A program made the translations under genes and the position numbers. Positions 35,738 through 45,125 of a stretch of 55,451 bases of DNA are shown in pieces (position 1 is the first letter of the stretch; each line of letters opens with the position of its first letter). The notes beneath the pieces are model-generated. The model searched no databases. It worked only from the letters and a program-made list of their open reading frames with translations, and had not been told where the DNA came from. Origin of the DNA: Armatimonadota bacterium (lineage in GTDB: Bacteria; Bacteroidota; Ignavibacteria; OLB7); assembly GCA_020850315.1 (NCBI GenBank), contig JADZEY010000021.1, positions 1 through 55,451 of the forward strand, read 5' to 3'.

Positions 35738-36652
35738 ATGAAGCCATTAATAAAATACAGAGGAGGAAAATCAAAAGAAATCCCTCATTTGATTAAGCAT
35801 ATCCCACAATATAATGGGCGATATATTGAACCTTTTTTTGGTGGCGGTGCTTTATTTTTTCATTTAGAACCAAAGAGAGCAATAATAAATGACATTAATT
35901 CAAAACTCATTTCTTTTTATTTAGGAGTTAAAAATAATTTCAACACACTCAAAAGAGAACTCATAGAAATTGAAAAAATTTATACGATTAACCGCAGAAA
36001 TTTTGAAAAATTAAAAAGCAAAACACCAACTAAAAGAGTTGAAGATGAAAACGAGTTTCTCTACTATCAAATCAGAGATATGTTCAATGAATTGACAGAA
36101 AAAAAATACTCTGATGCTTCGCTTTATTTTTTCATAAATAAAACAGCGTACTCAGGAATGATACGCTATAATACGAAAGGCGAGTTCAACGTACCTTATG
36201 GTCGTTATGCAAGCCTAAACACTTCATTGGTAGCAAAATCACATAGCAAATTACTTACCAATGCAGAGATTTATAATTTTGATTATTTTGAGATTTTCAA
36301 AATGGCAAACGAAGATGACTTTATGTTTTTAGATCCACCTTATGATTGTGTTTTTTCAGATTATGGTAACACAGAACATAAGAATGGATTTAATGAAGAA
36401 AATCACATTGAGTTAGCTAATCAATATAAAAAGCTGAAATGTAAAGCACTTATGGTGATCGGAAGAACTCCACTGATAGAGCAATTATACAGAGACTACA
36501 TTGTAGATGAATATGGTAAATCGTATGCAGTAAATATTAGAAATAGATTTAAGTCTGAAGCGAGTCATATGCTTATTTCCAACTATGGCAATGAAGCATT
36601 AAAACGAGAACCGAAACTAATACTTGAAGAAAGACCTGCTTCCTATGGCTAG
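35738..36652 (+). CDS. D12-class DNA adenine methyltransferase
   Basis: This N6-adenine methyltransferase uses S-adenosylmethionine to modify adenine in DNA. The alpha-class (D12/Dam) order is clear: KYRGGKSKEIP near residue 6, the cofactor motif IEPFFGGGALFFHL near 31, and the catalytic DPPYD near 199. The gene is strongly AT-rich compared with its neighbours, a sign of transfer. Its last 8 nt overlap the restriction enzyme gene. As the partner enzyme is of AlwI type, the target is probably GATC within GGATC. Confidence 0.94.
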   Translation: MKPLIKYRGGKSKEIPHLIKHIPQYNGRYIEPFFGGGALFFHLEPKRAIINDINSKLISFYLGVKNNFNTLKRELIEIEKIYTINRRNFEKLKSKTPTKRVEDENEFLYYQIRDMFNELTEKKYSDASLYFFINKTAYSGMIRYNTKGEFNVPYGRYASLNTSLVAKSHSKLLTNAEIYNFDYFEIFKMANEDDFMFLDPPYDCVFSDYGNTEHKNGFNEENHIELANQYKKLKCKALMVIGRTPLIEQLYRDYIVDEYGKSYAVNIRNRFKSEASHMLISNYGNEALKREPKLILEERPASYG

Positions 36653-38324
36653 AATTAACAGTAAGGTGGTTTTCGTAACTACTTCCCCACGGACACCAGC
36701 AAAGATGGTTCCTGAAATTGGATTGTTGAATACCCATTTTTCAGGGCAAAAATGGGATACTACAACTCAAAGAGCGTTTATGGAGTTATTGAGAGAGGAA
36801 TTTTTTTTCAATGGCGAAGGAGCAAATGACCCTGCGTTTAGTGCAAGAGATAGAATAAACAGGGCACCAAAAGCACTTGGTTTTGTTCTTCTTTCACCAA
36901 CTATACAGATCACTCCGGCAGGTGAAGAATTAATAAATTCAAAAAGAAAAGATGAGGTGTTTCTACGTCAATTACTCAAATTTCAAATTCCCTCACCATT
37001 TCACAAACCAACTGAAAATTCAGCAGAATTTTGGATAAAACCATATCTTGAATTTTTTAGACTCATTAGATTTTTTGACTCATTGAAATTCGATGAACTA
37101 ATGATAATAGGATTGCAATTAATTGATTATCGAAAGTTTGATTTAATCATTGAAAAAATTAATCAATTCAGAGTAGCAAAAGCACAGAACAAAGGCAACT
37201 ACAAACGTTTTCGTGGAGAATACTTTGATAGAGAGCTAAGAGAAATTTATAGCACTGATATTAGTTCGGCGAATACGCGAACAAGAGAAACTAATGATGC
37301 TTCTATCTCAAAATTTCTACGCACTAAAGCAAGCAACATGCGAGATTACGCTGATGCTTGCTTCCGTTATTTGAGGGCAACAGGATTGATTAACATTTCA
37401 CACTTAGGAAAATCGCTCTCGATTATTCCTGAAAAAATTCAAGAAGTTGATTATTTCTTGGAACACACAGATAGAGAACCTTGCTTTATTGATAACGAAG
37501 GCCAGTATGTTAATTATCTTAGCAATCCGCAAATTCCCACGTTATTAACAGATAACAGAAAGTTGCTCGAACAAAAAATCAGAATAGAATTTCCGCAACT
37601 TGAAATTCCAGCAACGATAGCCTTACAAGACCTGAAAAACATATTTTCTAATGAATTAGAAAATCGAAAAGAGCAAATCCTAATTACACAAATTGCCGCG
37701 ATTAAAGATTACCGACTCTTTGAGGAAATAACTACGACATTTCACCAAATACTCAACAATTCTCTTTATGACACACCGCTAATGTTGGAATGGAATACTT
37801 GGCGAGCAATGACGATGTTAGATGGTGGCGATATTAAAGCCAATTTAAAATTTGATGACTTTGGAAATCCAATGTCAACAGCACAGGGCAATATGGCGGA
37901 TATTGTTTGCGATTATGGAAATTTTGGCCTAATGGTTGAAGTTACTATGCAGGGCGGGCAAAGGCAATATGAAACGGAAGGAGAGCCAGTAACAAGACAC
38001 CTTGCAAAATATAAACGAGAAACTAACAAACCTGCATACTGCTTATTTATTGCACCAAGCATTAATGATGCTTGCAAAGCTCATTTTTACGCACTACACA
38101 GAATGAGTATTCAATATTATGGCGGAACTTCGACAATCGTTCCATTACCATTGAGTGTTTTCATAAAAATGCTTGAGGCCTCTTATAATGCAAACTATGT
38201 TCCCGAGCCAAGGCACATTCAGCGATTTTTCGAGCGTTCAAATGAGTTGGCAAACTCGGCAAACAATGAAGTTGATTGGTATAACCGAATAACTCAAGAG
38301 GCACTGCATTGGCTGATAGAATGA
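36645..38324 (+). CDS. AlwI-family type II restriction endonuclease
   Basis: This 559-residue nuclease resembles the AlwI family, which recognises GGATC and cuts outside it, as in R.AlwI. The N-terminal region has FSGQKWDTTTQRAFMELL, and the middle is helical. The putative nuclease core is MADIVCDYGNFGLMVEVTM near 417-432, giving an Asp and a Glu-x-Thr metal site. Met 36645 overlaps the end of the methylase gene by 8 nt, so the two are co-translated. AT-rich composition matches the methylase and not the flanks. The AlwI assignment is from recall of the family. Confidence 0.85.
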   Translation: MARINSKVVFVTTSPRTPAKMVPEIGLLNTHFSGQKWDTTTQRAFMELLREEFFFNGEGANDPAFSARDRINRAPKALGFVLLSPTIQITPAGEELINSKRKDEVFLRQLLKFQIPSPFHKPTENSAEFWIKPYLEFFRLIRFFDSLKFDELMIIGLQLIDYRKFDLIIEKINQFRVAKAQNKGNYKRFRGEYFDRELREIYSTDISSANTRTRETNDASISKFLRTKASNMRDYADACFRYLRATGLINISHLGKSLSIIPEKIQEVDYFLEHTDREPCFIDNEGQYVNYLSNPQIPTLLTDNRKLLEQKIRIEFPQLEIPATIALQDLKNIFSNELENRKEQILITQIAAIKDYRLFEEITTTFHQILNNSLYDTPLMLEWNTWRAMTMLDGGDIKANLKFDDFGNPMSTAQGNMADIVCDYGNFGLMVEVTMQGGQRQYETEGEPVTRHLAKYKRETNKPAYCLFIAPSINDACKAHFYALHRMSIQYYGGTSTIVPLPLSVFIKMLEASYNANYVPEPRHIQRFFERSNELANSANNEVDWYNRITQEALHWLIE

Positions 38325-38491
38325 CGAGTGAGCTGGTTGGCAGACTATCGAGTAAACAGCGAACAGAGGTTTTGCGAACTCCTTTTATTCGAGTATAAAC
38401 CCGTCACTACGCCAAACCGCAAAACGATTCCTCGCCATCCCAGAAACCCGCAATCCAACCCTTATCAGCCCTGCTTTACTTGGAATAATCT

Positions 38492-40135
38492 ATGCTTCGC
38501 CACTACCTCACTGTTGCTCGGCAGGCCGAACTGCTGCACTCGGCAATCGGCAACTGGGTGCTTGCCGAATGTTGGTCCCAAGAGAAAAATCGGCTGATGC
38601 TTCGGTTCATTCGTGGCGGGGTCAGCCGGTTTGTTGAGCTTTCGCTGGACCTGCATGTTGGCTACGCCCTTCTGCACGATGACTTCCACCGCGCACGCCG
38701 CAACACGCTTGATTTTTTTCAGGCGATGATTGGCGTGCAGCTTGCCGAAGTTGCCATGCACGAAGGGGAGCGGGTGATTGAGTTCCACTTTGCCGATGAC
38801 GCGATTCTGATGGCTTGCTTCTTTGGCAAGGGGGCGGGGAATGTGCTGCTGGTTCGGAACGGAACGGTTGTGGAATCATTCCAACATGAAGAGGGTGAGT
38901 ACCACCGCCTGATTCATCCCACCGATCATGATGATTTCCCGACCCGCGCCCAGATTGTTCAGCAGCTACGCGCCAGCACTCTTCCAGCCGTGAAAGCGTT
39001 GCAGACGGTACTCCCCTCGCTTGGCCGCCGGCTTGCTGCCGAGGCAATGCACCGCGCCGGGGTGGCGCAGTTTCCGGAAGCAAGCGATGCGCAACTGGGC
39101 CAACTGCTGGAAGCGATTGACACGCTGTACAACGATTGCCAAATTTCCAGAACGTTCTATCTGTACCACCTTCCTGACGAAGCAGTGTTTGCGCTTTCGG
39201 AGCTTCACCATCTGCAGAGTGCGGCCACTGCTGTTGAAACGTTCACCGATCTCCCGAACGCAATTCGTGCCTGCCGCGCTACCAATTTCCGGTTGCGCCG
39301 TTTTCTGGAGCTGCGTACCCGCATGACCCGCCGGTTGGAATCGGAGCAAGCACGGTTGCAACGCGCACTGGCCAAAGGGCGCACCGACCACGAACACGAA
39401 ACCCGCGCTGCCGAGTGGGAGCAGATGGGAAACGTGTTGGTGGCAAACCTGCATCACGTGGCGAAAGGGATGGAGCAAGCCCAGCTGACCGACTGGGAAG
39501 GGAACACGCTGGTAATTCCGCTGAACGTAAAATTGGCTCCGCACGAAAACGCCGAACGCTACTTCCGCCGCGCACGCGGGGTGCGCCAGGCCGCTGGCCG
39601 TGCCGCCGAACGCCGTGCGGCAACCGCCCAAGCCGCCGCCACCATTGCCACACTGCTGAAGCAGGTGCAGCAGGCAGCCCAAGCCGAAGAATTGGAGGAA
39701 TTGATGCAATCCAACCAACAACTGTTTGCGATGACAGGAGCACCAAAAGAAGAAGGAACCGCCGGAAGATTCCGCCGGTTTGAAATCGTGGGGGGCCACG
39801 AAGTCTATGCCGGAAAAAGTGCGGCCAACAACGACGAACTGACCGTCCGGTTTGCCCGCCCGAACGACTACTGGTTCCATGCGCGTGGCTCCAGTGGATC
39901 GCACGTTGTGTTGCGCTGGAACGATGCAAAAACCAAACCACCAAAAGAAGTTCTGCGCCAAGCTGCCTCGATAGCCGCGTTCTACAGCGGCGCAAAAAAC
40001 GCGAAGATGGTTCCGGTGGCCTACACCCTGAAAAAGCACGTCCGCAAACCACGCGGCGCGGCGGTTGGCGCGGTGGTGATGGAGCGCGAGGAAGTGATAC
40101 TGGTGGAACCAACATTGCCGGAGGGGAAGGAGTAG
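38492..40135 (+). CDS. rqcH: NFACT-family ribosome quality control protein (RqcH-like)
   Basis: This 547-residue protein belongs to the RqcH/NEMF/FbpA family, which binds stalled 50S subunits and adds alanine tails to nascent chains. The N-terminal NFACT-N-like part spans about residues 1-200. A coiled coil (LRTRMTRRLESEQARLQ) lies near 270-300. The NFACT-R domain near 430-535 shows FARPNDYWFHARGSSGSHVVLRW, and later VAYTLKKHVRKPRGAAVGAV. It acts on ribosomes in the cytoplasm. The short upstream gap shows nothing else; lpxK follows 52 nt later. Confidence 0.9.
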   Translation: MLRHYLTVARQAELLHSAIGNWVLAECWSQEKNRLMLRFIRGGVSRFVELSLDLHVGYALLHDDFHRARRNTLDFFQAMIGVQLAEVAMHEGERVIEFHFADDAILMACFFGKGAGNVLLVRNGTVVESFQHEEGEYHRLIHPTDHDDFPTRAQIVQQLRASTLPAVKALQTVLPSLGRRLAAEAMHRAGVAQFPEASDAQLGQLLEAIDTLYNDCQISRTFYLYHLPDEAVFALSELHHLQSAATAVETFTDLPNAIRACRATNFRLRRFLELRTRMTRRLESEQARLQRALAKGRTDHEHETRAAEWEQMGNVLVANLHHVAKGMEQAQLTDWEGNTLVIPLNVKLAPHENAERYFRRARGVRQAAGRAAERRAATAQAAATIATLLKQVQQAAQAEELEELMQSNQQLFAMTGAPKEEGTAGRFRRFEIVGGHEVYAGKSAANNDELTVRFARPNDYWFHARGSSGSHVVLRWNDAKTKPPKEVLRQAASIAAFYSGAKNAKMVPVAYTLKKHVRKPRGAAVGAVVMEREEVILVEPTLPEGKE

Positions 40136-40187
40136 GGCGCAAACCCAACAGCACCAATGGAGTACACACCGCAGATCTATCACTACA

Positions 40188-41219
40188 GTGCTTCCCATCG
40201 CTTCACTTCTATCTATTCTCGCCTTTCCGTTTGCTGCATCCTACGCCAGCGTTGCCGCTGTTGTTGGTTGGGTTCGGCGATTGCGGCGGGTGCGGTCGCC
40301 GCTTCCAGTCATCTCCGTCGGGAATTTGTCGGTTGGTGGGTCGGGCAAAACGCCGGTTGCTATCCACATTGCCCGGTTGTTGCAGCCGCATCATCCTTGC
40401 ATTCTGCTCAGCCGTGGCTACGGGCGCAAGGGGAAGGAATCGTTGGTGTGGTGGAGCGGCGAACTTCCCCCACCACCAGAACGCTATGGCGACGAGCCTT
40501 CACTCATCGCCCGGAAGCTGTACAATGGAGCTATTGGGATTGCGAACCGCCGCGCCACGCTCCTCCCGATATTCGCTGCTGCTCGCCCGCACGGTGTGGT
40601 TGTGCTGGATGATGGATTCCAGCACCAAGCGGTTGCTCGTGATCTTGATGTGGTGATCGTTGACGATGCCACGGCAAACGCTCCGATGCCAATCCCAGCA
40701 GGCCGGCTGCGGGAGTGGCCGGGGGCATTGCGCCGCGCAGATGTTATCCTTGCCACCAGCAACCATGCCGCAGCGTGGGCCAAACGGCACACATCCAACG
40801 CCAGCCTTCTGCTGCGGATGAACATTCGATTCGATGGAATCGGACACTGGCAGGATCAGACCCCGATGGAGGCGGCAGGAAGCGCGGCCATCCTTGTCAC
40901 CGGAATTGCCAACCCACAGCGGGTTGCAACAATGGCGGAAGAACACGGAGTGAAGATTATCGAATGGCTGCAATTCCGCGACCACTACCGCTACACAGGG
41001 GAGGATGCAGAGCGGATTGCGAACCTGATGCAGCAACACCCATCAGCATTGCTGCTGACCACCGAAAAAGATGCCGTAAAACTTGAGCAGTTTCCGGAGC
41101 TACGCCAGCAGTTAGCAGTGATGAAAATCCGAATTGAGATTGAGGATGAGGTGAAATTTGCGGAGCTGATCGGAAGGGTAGCAAGCCGCGCAACCGCGCT
41201 GCCCGATAGCTTCCGTTAA
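40188..41219 (+). CDS. lpxK: Tetraacyldisaccharide 4'-kinase
   Basis: LpxK phosphorylates the 4' position of tetraacyldisaccharide-1-phosphate in lipid A synthesis at the inner membrane. A hydrophobic N-terminal helix is followed by VISVGNLSVGGSGKTP, the Walker A motif, then LSRGYGR and VVLDDGFQHQAVARDLDVVIVDD. At 343 residues it has the usual length. It starts with GTG at 40188. The stop overlaps the convergent thiE stop by 4 nt. Confidence 0.95.
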   Translation: MLPIASLLSILAFPFAASYASVAAVVGWVRRLRRVRSPLPVISVGNLSVGGSGKTPVAIHIARLLQPHHPCILLSRGYGRKGKESLVWWSGELPPPPERYGDEPSLIARKLYNGAIGIANRRATLLPIFAAARPHGVVVLDDGFQHQAVARDLDVVIVDDATANAPMPIPAGRLREWPGALRRADVILATSNHAAAWAKRHTSNASLLLRMNIRFDGIGHWQDQTPMEAAGSAAILVTGIANPQRVATMAEEHGVKIIEWLQFRDHYRYTGEDAERIANLMQQHPSALLLTTEKDAVKLEQFPELRQQLAVMKIRIEIEDEVKFAELIGRVASRATALPDSFR

Positions 41220-41833
41220 GCAATCGCGCAGTGCAGTTTCTGGGCGGCGGCGGCTACGTCTTCCGCTGCGCAAACCGCACCAATCACAGCAACTCCCCAC
41301 GCGCCTGCTTCAACCACACTGCGGGCGTTCTTGGCGGTGATCCCAGCGATTCCAATCACCGGAATAGTTGCAACGCGGGCAACGTGGCGCACCGTTTCCA
41401 AGCCAACTGGTGGAATCGCCAGTTGCTTTGAACTGGTTGCAAACACGGGACCCAAGCCAACGTAATCGGCTCCTTCGCGTTCGGCCAGTGCAAGGTGGTT
41501 GGCATTGCGGATAGTCCCGCCAATCACTTTTGTGTTCCCCAGTATTCCCCGCGCAATTCCCACCGGCATATCCCGCAACCCCAGATGCACCCCATCGGCA
41601 TTGATAGCAAGGCAAAGGTCCACACGGTCGTTCACCAAGAACAGAATGTTCGCGCTTCGGCAAACCTCCGCCACGGCCCCGGCCTGCTTCATCAATTCCA
41701 AAAAATCTGATTCCTTGCTTCGATACTGAATCGTATCGGCCCCGCCGCGAATGGCAAGCTCGGCAAGCTGGGCATGGCTGTATCGGCTTTGCACCGTTGT
41801 GTCGGTGATAACGTGCAGGCGGCCAATGTGCAT
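41216..41833 (-). CDS. thiE: Thiamine phosphate synthase
   Basis: ThiE joins the pyrimidine (HMP-PP) and thiazole phosphate to make thiamine phosphate in the cytoplasm. The TIM-barrel shows IQYRSKESDF, the metal/diphosphate segment NDRVDLCLAINADGVHLGLRD, GLGPVFATSSK and VIGIAGITAKN in the family order. I chose the Met at 41833 (MHIGRLHVITD) because GGAAC lies upstream and it gives 205 residues; Met at 41845 or 41875 are alternatives. No other thi gene is in the window. Confidence 0.93.
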   Translation of the reverse strand: MHIGRLHVITDTTVQSRYSHAQLAELAIRGGADTIQYRSKESDFLELMKQAGAVAEVCRSANILFLVNDRVDLCLAINADGVHLGLRDMPVGIARGILGNTKVIGGTIRNANHLALAEREGADYVGLGPVFATSSKQLAIPPVGLETVRHVARVATIPVIGIAGITAKNARSVVEAGAWGVAVIGAVCAAEDVAAAAQKLHCAIA

Positions 41834-41927
41834 TGTTGGTTCCATTCGCTGAAAAAAGAAAAAGTGATTGTGCAATCCACGGCGCAGCAGCCAAGCCGAT
41901 GTGCAGGCGGAGTAATTTCTCCAAAAA

Positions 41928-44900
41928 ATGCTTCCGTTTGGTTTGATTTTTCTAATACTTCGCCGTTTTTTTGCAAGTCATCGTTTACGTTCGCGGAGTC
42001 CATTCATGCGGGGATTATCGGTTGGGCATTGGTTGGGTGTGGCCACAACGTGGGTCTGCGTTGGTGGCGTTGCTGTTGTCAACTGGTGGCATTGCTTGTT
42101 GTTCAGCCAAACATCACAACGGCTGAAGCAAAGCAAGGCACCGGAGGGGGACGGCCAGCGGCTGCATTATACTTTGCTGTTGGCCTTGTGGCTGCTGCTG
42201 CTGGCATGTCACCAAGTAGTGGTGGCCCAGCCAATGAGCCAAGACGCAACCGTTTTTGGCCGCCGCTATCTGCTTGCCTTCCCAAGCATTGTTAAGAACA
42301 CCTACGATCCACGATTTCCGCCACAGCTTGGCTACAATTACTTGGTGTTTGCCTACTCACGCAGCAGCGGGACGGTGGTCACGATCACCCCAACGCAGGG
42401 GGATACGGCAATCTCGGCCACCCTGACAGCTGGGGTGTTTAGCACGATCCCACTGCCCGATTCGGCACCCATCGAGAGCTACCGCGAAGTAAGCAGCAGA
42501 ACCTTCCTTGTGGAAGCCACCAATCCTGTGGTGCTCTACTGCTACGTCTCAACTCCATTTGGCGGGGAAGCCTGGACCCCAATCCCAATCGAGCGTTGGG
42601 GGATGGAGTATCGGGCGGCCATGCTCCCTTCTTCCCTGCTGACCAACGTCTATTCGGGAAGTGCCGAACAGCCGATTCCCAAAAACAGCGGCGCACCAGG
42701 TGTGGCACTGATACTGGCCACACATGATAGCACTGAAGTGATTATCACCCCCGGCGACACGCTGGTGAAAGCTGACACCATCATACTGTTAGCAAAACAG
42801 GTTTATCAGTACGCGACCCCGATAGATACGCAGGAGGTGGAGGGGAACGTGCCACAGCGCGATCTTGGCGGGGCGGTGATTCGCGCCAATCGCCCCATTG
42901 GCGTGCTAAGCGGAAACACCCGCCAGGCTGTGGATCCAACGTTGGGCGGGATCACACGCAACACCTACCGCAATCTGCTGGTGGAATGGCTTCCCCCCAC
43001 CGAGCAGTACGGGCATCAGTTTATCTATCTCCCCACCCAGGATTTCCTTTCCATCCCCGAAGACTCCATCACCCGCCCCAAGCCGATTCGCACTGCCGAG
43101 TATGCGCGGGCGTACGGCCGCCAGCCGGGGAATGTTGTTTGGCGCAATCGCCTGCTGAACCACCCCGACACCTTGCCGATAGCCGCAGCCAGTTTCCGTG
43201 AGGTCCGCATCGACACCTTTGCCCAGGCCATTCGATTTGCGACCAACGAACCGGCATTGATGATGATGCACTCCTCGGCAGCCGCATTCTACCACGACAC
43301 CGTTCTTGTGGAAGAAGAGAAAAAGCAGATTTCCTACGACACCTGGTCACCCTACATGGTGGAGATGACCCCCCGCGAGCAATGGCCAACGTTCGCCCCA
43401 CTGATTGCACCAACCACCCCGCCATCGCTGGAACACTACGTCAGCGTTGTCACCGATTCGGCAAGCGTGGGGAGGGTGTTCTATCGGCAGGGGGCCAACG
43501 GGCGGGAGTATCCGTTCGGCTTCAATCGGGGCGCGGTGCCGGAAAGCGATCTGGTGTGGGGAACGATGCAGATTCTTCCGGGGCAAAGCTACTCCCTACG
43601 CGGGGCCGATTCATCGGCGCGGTTTTACGGCGTGGTGTATGGGGTGCGCGGGGGGAAGGAATGGAAACGGGTTCATCGGCTGCTGCCGACCGAGTACCAG
43701 GAGCAAATGGCCATCAGCTACGGCTACCCGCTTGCGCCAATGCGCCGCGTGGCCACCCCCGGCGACACGTTGGAAATCAATACCGAGGCGATTGGTTGCT
43801 ACGATCTGGCGTGCCACATCCGGCTTGCCAATTTTCCGGCATCCGGCTTCCAGAGCATCCAGCTTGCACCGGGGGCCACCAACACCCGTTTGCTGTTTGC
43901 ACAGCCGAACAAAGAAGGGGATGTGCTTCGCGCATCGTCTGCAGAATTTACCGTCACCGTTGCCGACACCGCACGCCCAGCGCAAGCCACCGTTGTGGTA
44001 ACCGACCGCACCGGGCAGTACTGGACAATCCCGTACTCCTTCACCCCCACCACCGCCGATTTTGCCCCGGTTGAAGGGATCCATTTTGGAAACAGCCGGG
44101 TTGGATTCCCGGCCGAGCGCGTTGCTGTTATCAAAGCTCCGGCAGGACAAAGTGTGCGGGTTAGGGGGGTGTGGCTGAATAGCAACAGCACGTTTAGAAT
44201 AGCCGGCAGCAGCACTTCGTTGCCCGCACAACTGAAGGGGGGCGATTCGCTACTGGTTCGGATTAAAACCACCCCTACCGAGCAAGGGAGCATCCGCGAC
44301 ACCCTGAACATTTTGCTGCAATGCGCACGCTACACGATTCCCGTTACCGCCAACGGAACGCGCCCCTGCGTACAGCTGAACAATCTCATGTTCGACACTC
44401 TGTTCCCTGGGGATTTCAGCGAGCGGGAGCTACGGATCTGCAACACCGGCGATGCTCCGTTTACCCTAACCGACCCCACCGGCAACGGGCCCCTGACGTG
44501 GCAATCCCCCAGCTTTACCATTCCATTTGCAACGTTGCAGGGATTGCGCGGGCAGACAATTTTGCCGGGAGAGTGCATCGGTGTGATAGTGCGGTTTAGC
44601 GGAAGCGACACCGCAACCTACCAAGCCACCGCACGGCTTTGGAGTGACTCGTGGGAGTGCGATAGCCTAACCCGATGGGAGGGAAGAATCACCGCAGCCC
44701 CGATTATCACGGCGGCCCCGCAGATGGCTTCCTCCGCAACCGATGCCGATGCTTGCCAGCTGCTTTCCATCACCCCGAATCCAACCCGTGGTGGAAGCCT
44801 GCAAACCCGTTTCCGTCTATCCCGTTCCGGGATTGCCAGCCTTAGCATCACCGACCCAATTGGGCGGGTGGTTGCCCCAATCTGCCAACGCCACTTCGAT

Positions 44901-45017
44901 GCTGGCGAACATCAGCTAACTTCTACCATTGTTGGGCTTACGCCGGGCATCTACTTCCTGACGCTTCAGCAGGGAACCGAGCAGCATACACACATGCTGT
45001 TGTTGGTGGGTGAGTGA
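41928..45017 (+). CDS. Large secreted IgGFc-binding-domain-like protein with T9SS sorting domain
   Basis: This is a very large exported protein (up to 1029 residues). The export helix is near 80-100 (YTLLLALWLLLLACHQVVVAQ); the ~75 codons before it, with two further hydrophobic stretches, may be untranslated, and a CTG or TTG near 42162 preceded by GGAGGGGG would fit better. Residues ~105-480 resemble the IgGFc-binding N-terminal beta-sandwich domain found in secreted bacterial proteins (ATNPVVLYCYVSTPFGGEAW). HYDIN-like beta-sandwiches follow, then a T9SS type A domain (SITPNPTRGGSLQTRF). Probable surface adhesion or matrix protein. Confidence 0.78.
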   Translation: MLPFGLIFLILRRFFASHRLRSRSPFMRGLSVGHWLGVATTWVCVGGVAVVNWWHCLLFSQTSQRLKQSKAPEGDGQRLHYTLLLALWLLLLACHQVVVAQPMSQDATVFGRRYLLAFPSIVKNTYDPRFPPQLGYNYLVFAYSRSSGTVVTITPTQGDTAISATLTAGVFSTIPLPDSAPIESYREVSSRTFLVEATNPVVLYCYVSTPFGGEAWTPIPIERWGMEYRAAMLPSSLLTNVYSGSAEQPIPKNSGAPGVALILATHDSTEVIITPGDTLVKADTIILLAKQVYQYATPIDTQEVEGNVPQRDLGGAVIRANRPIGVLSGNTRQAVDPTLGGITRNTYRNLLVEWLPPTEQYGHQFIYLPTQDFLSIPEDSITRPKPIRTAEYARAYGRQPGNVVWRNRLLNHPDTLPIAAASFREVRIDTFAQAIRFATNEPALMMMHSSAAAFYHDTVLVEEEKKQISYDTWSPYMVEMTPREQWPTFAPLIAPTTPPSLEHYVSVVTDSASVGRVFYRQGANGREYPFGFNRGAVPESDLVWGTMQILPGQSYSLRGADSSARFYGVVYGVRGGKEWKRVHRLLPTEYQEQMAISYGYPLAPMRRVATPGDTLEINTEAIGCYDLACHIRLANFPASGFQSIQLAPGATNTRLLFAQPNKEGDVLRASSAEFTVTVADTARPAQATVVVTDRTGQYWTIPYSFTPTTADFAPVEGIHFGNSRVGFPAERVAVIKAPAGQSVRVRGVWLNSNSTFRIAGSSTSLPAQLKGGDSLLVRIKTTPTEQGSIRDTLNILLQCARYTIPVTANGTRPCVQLNNLMFDTLFPGDFSERELRICNTGDAPFTLTDPTGNGPLTWQSPSFTIPFATLQGLRGQTILPGECIGVIVRFSGSDTATYQATARLWSDSWECDSLTRWEGRITAAPIITAAPQMASSATDADACQLLSITPNPTRGGSLQTRFRLSRSGIASLSITDPIGRVVAPICQRHFDAGEHQLTSTIVGLTPGIYFLTLQQGTEQHTHMLLLVGE

Positions 45018-45125
45018 GCCGGCATGCTTCGCCAAACTCAGCAGAATTGGGGGTGAGGTTGGGCATGGGATTGCAGAGCCGTTCACGCTCTCCTCATTCT
45101 CACATCGTCCCCTGCTTCAGCGGGG

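Noticed and set aside
38328-38597. Short frame after the restriction enzyme gene
   Set aside because: It overlaps the start of rqcH out of frame and has a composition-driven, non-protein-like product.
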